From positions 1 to 47,183 of the forward strand of contig PBAY01000028.1 of NCBI GenBank assembly GCA_002717655.1: a stretch of 47,183 bases of DNA. The letters are read 5' to 3'. The position numbers were made by a program, and so were the translations under genes. Source of the DNA: Phycisphaerae bacterium. GTDB lineage: Bacteria; Planctomycetota; Phycisphaerae; Phycisphaerales; SM1A02. Under the pieces are notes generated by a model. The model was not told the origin of the DNA. It made no database searches and saw nothing but the letters and a program-made list of their open reading frames with translations. How positions within the stretch are numbered: position 1 is the stretch's first letter; each line of letters opens with the position of its first letter. This document shows positions 41,756 to 47,183 of the stretch, one piece after another.

Positions 41756-43132
41756 ATGAAGTCAGTGGTTCCCGCAATTCTGATGTGTGTTGGTGGCGTT
41801 GCTGCCGCCGATTCGCTCCCTGAAGTACTCGTCTTTTCCAAGACGACGGGATTTCGTCACGGCTCGATTGCAGCAGGCGTCCAGGCCTTGACGGAGCTTG
41901 GCGAGGATTCTTTCGTGGTTGAAGCAACCGAAGATCCGAGCGAGTTCACCCCTGGCAATCTCACTCGTTTCGATGCAGTTGTATTTCTGAATACGACTCA
42001 GGATGTTCTGGATGAGTCGCAGCAGGAGGCCTTCGAGGCATATCTCCGCCATGGTGGTGGTTATGTCGGCATACATGCCGCTGCCGATACCGAATATGAG
42101 TGGCCCTTCTACGGGAAGTTGCTTGGCGGAGCCTGGTTCAAGACCCATCCCGCAGTACAGGAAGCGATTGTCGTGGTCGAGGATCGTCATCATCCGACAC
42201 TCTCTCATGTGCCTGCTCGCTGGACGCAGACTGATGAATGGTACGAGTTCCGTGCCAATCCACGGTCCCGGGTTCATGTTCTGGCTTCACTTGATGAGTC
42301 GACCTACAACGTGGCTGAAGGAATGGGCGATCATCCGATCATCTGGACCGTGCCAGTGGGTGATGGGGCGGGTATCTATACCGGTGGTGGGCATACCGTC
42401 GAAAGTTTCAGTGAACCTTCATTTCGTGAACATCTGAAAAGATGTGTCCACTGGGCGATGAATGATGGCTGGATTGATCTCACGCCACAGCAGGGGATGA
42501 AAGGCTGGAGCGATTCCGATCAGTGGATCAATGCCGGTGCTGTGATGGTCAATCCGGATTCACCACGTGCCTTGCTTCCGCAAGGGCAGGATGGTGGTGT
42601 CTTGGTAAACGGTGATGGGCATGTGTCCGATCTGCGTACCGTTTCAGAGTTTGGCGATGTTGAACTTCATGTCGAGTTCATGGTTCCTGAGGGGAGCAAC
42701 TCGGGTGTCTATCTCCAGGATCGCTATGAGATCCAGATTCTTGACAGTTGGGGCAAGTCCGACCCTCAGCATGATGACTGCGGCGGTGTGTATCAGCGGT
42801 GGGATGATGCTCGTGAGCCACGAGGCTATGAAGGGCGTCCGCCTCGAGTGAATGCCGCCCGCAAGCCAGGTCACTGGCAGTCCTATGACATCATCTTCAG
42901 GGCACCCAGATTTGATGCGGACGGCAACAAGACCGCCAATGCCCGCTTTGAACGCGTGACGCACAACGGGATCGTCGTTCATGAAGACGTGGAGCTGACG
43001 GGTCACACCCGTGCCGGTCGAGGTGGTCCTGAGGCGGCGTTCGGTCCCTTGAGATTGCAGGGCGACCATGGTCCTGTTGCCTACCGCAATATCAGGATTC
43101 GTCGAATCGACGAGTCGACTTCAGGCCAGTGA
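41756..43132 (+). CDS. Secreted ThuA-DUF1080 fusion protein
   Basis: The 458-residue product has a signal peptide (about 1-17). A ThuA domain (about 22-235) follows, with VLVFSKTTGFRHGSIAAGV, YLRHGGGYVGIHAAADTEYEWPFYG (cited as GGGYVGIHAAADTEYEW) and GMGDHPIIWTVPVGDGAGIYTGGGHTVESF in part. A DUF1080 domain (about 240-455) follows, with GMKGWSDSDQW, EGSNSGVYLQDRYEIQILDSWG in part, and YRNIRIRRID. ThuA is linked to trehalose utilisation and 3-keto sugars, DUF1080 to 3-keto-disaccharide hydrolysis, so the fusion suits the preceding oxidoreductase and isomerase. AGGAG lies seven bases before the ATG. Secretion implies it acts outside the cytoplasm. It converges with a beta-helix gene. Confidence 0.88.
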   Translation: MKSVVPAILMCVGGVAAADSLPEVLVFSKTTGFRHGSIAAGVQALTELGEDSFVVEATEDPSEFTPGNLTRFDAVVFLNTTQDVLDESQQEAFEAYLRHGGGYVGIHAAADTEYEWPFYGKLLGGAWFKTHPAVQEAIVVVEDRHHPTLSHVPARWTQTDEWYEFRANPRSRVHVLASLDESTYNVAEGMGDHPIIWTVPVGDGAGIYTGGGHTVESFSEPSFREHLKRCVHWAMNDGWIDLTPQQGMKGWSDSDQWINAGAVMVNPDSPRALLPQGQDGGVLVNGDGHVSDLRTVSEFGDVELHVEFMVPEGSNSGVYLQDRYEIQILDSWGKSDPQHDDCGGVYQRWDDAREPRGYEGRPPRVNAARKPGHWQSYDIIFRAPRFDADGNKTANARFERVTHNGIVVHEDVELTGHTRAGRGGPEAAFGPLRLQGDHGPVAYRNIRIRRIDESTSGQ

Positions 43133-43138
43133 CGGAAT

Positions 43139-44110
43139 TCACTCGGGGCAGTCGCCGAACTCGGCCACGACCGCCAGCAGGTCATTGACTCCTACGACCG
43201 TGTCTCCGTCTACGTCTTCCACGCAGATGCAGCCACCCCAGGCGCTGATGACCTGAAGGATGTCATCCGTGTCGACATCGCCATCGGCATCAACATCCAT
43301 GGCACACACGGGGCAGAAGTCATTGCCGCCGTTGTCCTGCCAACCGCCGAGAATATGATCGGGCAAGCTGTTGCAGAATGAACTGCCGGAGAGGTTGGGA
43401 TCATTGCAGGTGCAGGCGCTTGCAATGGCGCCGCCGCGGAGGCCCGCCGTGTTTCCATCAAACATGCAGTCGATGTGCTGGCCATCGCTGTCATTGCCGT
43501 AGGCGATTCCTACGCCGAACACATCAGCGGTGTTCTGGAGAAAGCTGGAATTGCGGATGATGGGGTAGCTGAATTCATGGAGTCGCAATCCACCGCCATC
43601 GCCAGTGGCATGATTGGCAATGAAGAGGCAATCCTCGATCACAGGGCTGCCTTCCCAGATTCCGATTCCACCACCGAAGTGGGCGGAGTTCTTGGTCAGG
43701 ATGCAATTGCGAATGGTGGGGGCTGAGCTGACGACGGCGATGCCACCGCCCAGCGTGAAGCTCTCATTGGCATGGAGGCTGCCTGTGCCGCCAGTGATCG
43801 TGAAGCCTTCCAGCACGGCACCGGGGCCTTCCTGGGTACGGAAGAGCACGCCGCTGGATACTCCATTGGAATCGATCGTGGTTGACTCGGGCCCATCACT
43901 TGAGCGAACGGTCAGATCCTTGCCACGGAAATCAAGGCGACCTGGCCAGGTCCCCGGTCCTACCGTGATCACATCTCCACTGGAGGCAGCATTCACAGCA
44001 TCCTGAATGCTTGCATAATCGCCCGGGACGGCATAATCGGCCCCCAGTGCCGACGGTGAGATTGCCAGCAGTGCTGAAAGGGCAAGAATCGCTGTTTTTG
44101 AGGTCTTCAT
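43139..44110 (-). CDS. Secreted right-handed beta-helix protein with dockerin-like C-terminus (second)
   Basis: The 323-residue product has a signal peptide (about 1-23). A pectate-lyase-like opening, YAVPGDYASIQDAVNAASSGD, follows, then glycine-rich helix turns (GGGIAVVSSAPTIRNC, FGGGIGIWEGSPVIEDC, GDGGGLRLHEFSYPIIRNSS) and a cysteine-containing cap. The last 57 residues have two calcium loops, DVDADGDVDTDDILQV and DVDGDTVVGVNDLLAV, ending FGDCPE. It resembles the larger beta-helix protein at 12.8 kb in opening and tail but is about half as long, so the two may be paralogues. It converges with the ThuA-DUF1080 gene and has a possible extended -10 promoter upstream. Confidence 0.85.
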   Translation of the reverse strand: MKTSKTAILALSALLAISPSALGADYAVPGDYASIQDAVNAASSGDVITVGPGTWPGRLDFRGKDLTVRSSDGPESTTIDSNGVSSGVLFRTQEGPGAVLEGFTITGGTGSLHANESFTLGGGIAVVSSAPTIRNCILTKNSAHFGGGIGIWEGSPVIEDCLFIANHATGDGGGLRLHEFSYPIIRNSSFLQNTADVFGVGIAYGNDSDGQHIDCMFDGNTAGLRGGAIASACTCNDPNLSGSSFCNSLPDHILGGWQDNGGNDFCPVCAMDVDADGDVDTDDILQVISAWGGCICVEDVDGDTVVGVNDLLAVVAEFGDCPE

Positions 44111-44405
44111 GGGGGATCTTTCGCAGCAGAGGTGAATGTGGTTTCACCAATAAAGTAACCACCATTTCATTATGCCACATTCAAGGGTTCATACCAGTCC
44201 TTCAGCCGCACATTCGGGGTTGGTTTTTCGCCCAAAACCCTGATTTATGCCTCATTAGGGCCGATCCTCGGCTTGCAAAGCAGTGATCTCCGGATACTCT
44301 CAATGAACAGGGATCTGCGTCGGCTGTGGCTGCGGATTGATCTGTGATTCCCCATCGTCTGAACCACACCCTAATCAAGATTTAAAGAGCGGAGAGCACG
44401 GCGTG
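44111..44405. other. Divergent intergenic region of a beta-helix and a protease gene
   Basis: This 295-base stretch holds interleaved short inverted repeats, GGTGAA/TTCACC (44131-44148) and GTGGTT/AACCAC (44138-44162), just past the candidate minus-strand start point. The rest shows no gene. The plus-strand part before the C25 protease has no clear -35/-10 pair. Confidence 0.45.
44169..44177 (-). promoter_or_regulatory. Possible extended -10 promoter for the second beta-helix gene
   Basis: On the minus strand TGGCATAAT reads as an extended -10 (TGn followed by CATAAT, five of six). No good -35 box is present at 17 bases. The start would be near 44162, about 50 bases before the ATG. Confidence 0.35.
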
Positions 44406-47129
44406 ATGACTAAGAAGTACACCAGGAATGTGATGACAACCCTGGCTCTTGCAGCCGCAACCTCACTGGCAGCGACAGCGCATGCCCGGGATGGTGCACA
44501 GGTTGAAGTGATTCAGGACGATGCCACTGGCACGGTTCTGCAATATGAATTCGCTGCTCCCACCCTCAAGCAGGTCCGGGTTGGCAATGAAGCAGCAGTC
44601 ATCGTTCAGCTTGGAGACGAAAGCATCAATGCTGCCGCTGGCGATCCAGCCATCGCTGATGTCCGTCGTTCAATCACCATTGGTCCTGACGCGAAAGTCG
44701 CAGCCACTTTCATTGGTGGTGACTTCGTGGAGATGCATGACATCGACGTCGCTTCATCCCGTGGTCCGATTCTTCGATCCATCGATCCGGCTACTGTTCC
44801 CTACACCTTCGGTGAAGCCTATGAGCAGGATGCTTTCTGGCCGAATGAAACGGTCGAACTCGGCGATCCATACATCATCCGCAATCAGCGTGGTGTGATC
44901 GTTGATGTAAATCCAATCCAGTACAACCCTGTTACGAAGACACTTCGTGTCTATCGCAACATGACGGTCAAAGTCGAGCCAGTAGGCATCGACAACGGAA
45001 ATGTTCTTGATCCAGCCAAGAAGAAGGTTGATGGCTCAGCCTTCCATGGCATCTACGAGAATCACTTCCTGAACTACAGCCGTGATCTTCGCTACGACCC
45101 GATCGAAAGTGAAGGTGAGCTGCTCGTGATCTGCCACGATCCATGGATGAGCAACATGCAGCCATTCGTCGATCACAAGAATGGCATAGGCATCAATACG
45201 ATGATGGTGTCCATCAGCAGTGTCGGCAACAACTCTGGCAGCATCATGAACTACATCACCGACATGTACGGATCCAACGATCTGGTGTACGTGCTGCTGG
45301 TTGGTGACATCGCCCAGATCGCCTCACCGACCGTTCCTCTTGAGAATGGTCGTTCAGACCCAAGCTATGCACTCATGACCGGTGACTCCTATCCGGATCT
45401 CATCGTCGGCCGATTCAGTGCTGAATCAGCAGCTGATGTCGATACGCAGGTCGAGCGTGTGCTCACCTTCGAGAATGAGAACTGGACCCAGGATCCCTAC
45501 TATCGTCGAGCCCTCGGCATAGGTTCCGCCGAAGGCAGTGGCATCGGTGATGATGGCGAGTCCGACCCGGTCCACCTCGGCTACATCCTTGATGATCTCG
45601 AAGCCTATGACTACACCTACACGCAGTTGATCGTGGATCCAAGTGGTACCGTTCAGCAGGGTGTCGATGCCCTCAATGAGGGTATCGGAGCCATTGCCTA
45701 TTGCGGCCACGGCACGACCGACTGCTTCTACAACGGTTCCCAGATCTGCATCAATGAGATCAACAACCTCACCAATACGCACATGATGCCCTGGATCATC
45801 AGTGTTGCATGCATGAACGGTCAGTTCGATGCAGGCACCTGCTTCGCAGAAGCCTGGTTGCGAGCCACTGACGGTGGTCTTCCTTCCGGTGCGATGGGTA
45901 TCTATGCCTCATCAGTCAATCAGTACTGGGCCGAGCCCATGTCGGCTGAAGACGAAGTCTTCGACCTCTATGTCGCAGAAGACTATGTCACCTTTGGTGC
46001 ACTCTGCTATGCAGGCTCATGCCTGATGATGGACGAGTATGGTTCAAGCGGTGTCGACATGTATGAAACATGGCACATCTTCGGTGACCCCACGCTTCGA
46101 GTCGTGGGTACGACTGCTCCTCCAGAGGGCATGAATGTCACTGGCTCCGGCTTCAGTGCAGAAGGTCCCAATGGCGGCCCATTCAGCCCTGATACGGCTG
46201 AGCTGACCGTCAAGAACTACGACGCCGAGTCGCTTGACTTCAACGCGGTTGACGATGTTCCATGGCTCGAGGTGGTCAATGGCTCAGGAACGCTTGGGCA
46301 GGATGAGGAAGCCGTGATCACGGTTCAGCTCAACTCAGACTATGCCGCCAGCATGGGCAATGGTTTCTATCAGGGCTCCGTGACCATCACAGGTTCAAAC
46401 GGCGATGTGTCGGTCAAGGAATTCGATCTGGAGATCGGTGTCCCTGTTGCAATCTACAACTTCGATCTGGATGACAACCCCGGTTGGTCCATGGCCGGCC
46501 AGTGGGCCTTTGGTCAGCCAACCGGCAACGGTGGTAACAGCTATGGCAACCCTGACCCGACCTCCGGTGCGACTGGAAGCAATGTCTTTGGCGTGAACCT
46601 CAATGGTGACTACAGCAATGCTCAGGGCTCCTGGAGTCTTACGTCGAATGCAATCGACTGCTCGCAGTTGACTGATACCAGTCTCAAGTTCCAGCGTTGG
46701 TTGAACACCGACTACCAGCCATATGTGAGCGCATCGGTTGAGATCTCAACCAATGGATCCAGCTGGCAGACGCTCTGGGAGAATGGTGGCAGCGAGATCA
46801 CCGACAGCAACTGGAGCCTTCAGGAATACGACATCTCCAGCATCGCTGACCAGCAGGAAACGGTCTATGTCCGCTGGGGCTATGCTGTCACCAGTGGTGC
46901 CTGGGTCTACTCCGGCTGGAACATCGATGATGTCGCCATCTGGGGTATCGCTCCGGAAGATGGTCCTGAGTGCCCGACTGATCTCGATGGCAATGGCACA
47001 ACCGATGTCAATGACATCCTGCTCCTGATCGCAGCCTGGGAGACTCCTGATGGCGATGTCAACGGCGACGGTACGACCGACGTCAACGACATCCTCGACA
47101 TGCTCGGTGCCTTTGGTAATCCCTGCTGA
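44406..47129 (+). CDS. Secreted gingipain-like cysteine protease (C25) with dockerin-like C-terminus
   Basis: The 907-residue product has a signal peptide (about 1-27). An N-terminal propeptide-like region (about 30-230) follows, then the C25 catalytic domain: VYVLLVGDIAQI, the catalytic histidine H435 in AYCGHGTTDCFY, and the cysteine C469 in ISVACMNGQF, as in Arg-gingipain. WHIFGDPTLRV marks the domain end. A beta-sandwich region follows (about 600-850). The last 52 residues (856-907) have calcium loops DLDGNGTTDVNDILLL and DVNGDGTTDVNDILDM, ending FGNPC. In Bacteroidetes, C25 proteases use a type IX secretion tail, which is absent. The ATG is chosen with GGAG upstream; a GTG one codon earlier is possible. 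Confidence 0.87.
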   Translation: MTKKYTRNVMTTLALAAATSLAATAHARDGAQVEVIQDDATGTVLQYEFAAPTLKQVRVGNEAAVIVQLGDESINAAAGDPAIADVRRSITIGPDAKVAATFIGGDFVEMHDIDVASSRGPILRSIDPATVPYTFGEAYEQDAFWPNETVELGDPYIIRNQRGVIVDVNPIQYNPVTKTLRVYRNMTVKVEPVGIDNGNVLDPAKKKVDGSAFHGIYENHFLNYSRDLRYDPIESEGELLVICHDPWMSNMQPFVDHKNGIGINTMMVSISSVGNNSGSIMNYITDMYGSNDLVYVLLVGDIAQIASPTVPLENGRSDPSYALMTGDSYPDLIVGRFSAESAADVDTQVERVLTFENENWTQDPYYRRALGIGSAEGSGIGDDGESDPVHLGYILDDLEAYDYTYTQLIVDPSGTVQQGVDALNEGIGAIAYCGHGTTDCFYNGSQICINEINNLTNTHMMPWIISVACMNGQFDAGTCFAEAWLRATDGGLPSGAMGIYASSVNQYWAEPMSAEDEVFDLYVAEDYVTFGALCYAGSCLMMDEYGSSGVDMYETWHIFGDPTLRVVGTTAPPEGMNVTGSGFSAEGPNGGPFSPDTAELTVKNYDAESLDFNAVDDVPWLEVVNGSGTLGQDEEAVITVQLNSDYAASMGNGFYQGSVTITGSNGDVSVKEFDLEIGVPVAIYNFDLDDNPGWSMAGQWAFGQPTGNGGNSYGNPDPTSGATGSNVFGVNLNGDYSNAQGSWSLTSNAIDCSQLTDTSLKFQRWLNTDYQPYVSASVEISTNGSSWQTLWENGGSEITDSNWSLQEYDISSIADQQETVYVRWGYAVTSGAWVYSGWNIDDVAIWGIAPEDGPECPTDLDGNGTTDVNDILLLIAAWETPDGDVNGDGTTDVNDILDMLGAFGNPC

Positions 47130-47157
47130 GGGATCACCTGAATCCTTGAATTGAACG

Positions 47158-47183
47158 CCCGCCCCCGGAGAACCGGGGGCGGG
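47158..47183 (+). terminator. Terminator hairpin after the C25 protease (cut by window end)
   Basis: A perfect 11-bp stem, CCCGCCCCCGG with CCGGGGGCGGG, closes an AGAA loop and runs to the last base of the window. Any T tract lies outside. Confidence 0.75.

Overview
The window reads as a chromosomal segment of a planctomycete, most likely of the Phycisphaerae lineage. This is an inference from gene content, with no 16S or marker phylogeny available. The grounds are several secreted proteins ending in dockerin-like calcium-loop pairs, two DUF1080 (3-keto-disaccharide hydrolase-like) proteins, a ThuA domain, a helix-turn-helix/receiver hybrid regulator, and many GTG starts alongside bacterial housekeeping genes. 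I see no insertion sequence, integrase, phage module or CRISPR array.

Layout. Positions 1-10.6 kb are housekeeping: the tail of an unidentified gene, rpoZ-coaC on the plus strand, then on the minus strand dnaG-rpoD, rpmB, clpX and a mazG-like/trpA/tig/SHOCT-membrane-protein run. A tRNA-Val(GAC) with promoter and terminator lies at 10.7 kb. From 10.9 to 18 kb are two unknown cell-envelope proteins and a block of secreted proteins: a beta-helix protein, a DUF1080 protein, a small cohesin-like protein and an FG-GAP propeller. A regulator with a degenerate receiver follows at 18.1 kb.

From 18.8 to 27.2 kb are superoxide dismutase with a cysteine-rich insert, a 44-residue membrane peptide, an esterase, a DUF4870 protein, a glycerol-dehydrogenase-like enzyme, an EamA transporter, a glycine-zipper lipoprotein and a heterodimeric ABC exporter. 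A subtilase (27.3-29.8 kb) and a putative metallopeptidase (29.9-31.2 kb) come next, then typA, moaB-sufE, an FMN reductase, and a three-gene operon (APC transporter, sulfotransferase-like protein, class IV aminotransferase). A sugar region follows (37.9-43.1 kb): xylulokinase, divergent from a sugar isomerase, a Gfo/Idh/MocA oxidoreductase and a secreted ThuA-DUF1080 fusion. The window ends with another beta-helix protein and a gingipain-like C25 protease.

How it fits together. Six secreted proteins of unrelated fold (two beta-helices, one cohesin-like, one propeller, one S8 protease, one C25 protease) share a C-terminal tandem calcium-loop module. In each, a cysteine lies near the front of the module and another lies within three residues of the protein end. 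This points to a common extracellular anchoring or assembly route. The sugar cluster looks like an oxidative 3-keto-glycoside route, and the second DUF1080 protein may feed it. Strong convergent hairpins separate transcription units, and short ATGA, GTGA or TGATG overlaps mark tightly coupled operons.
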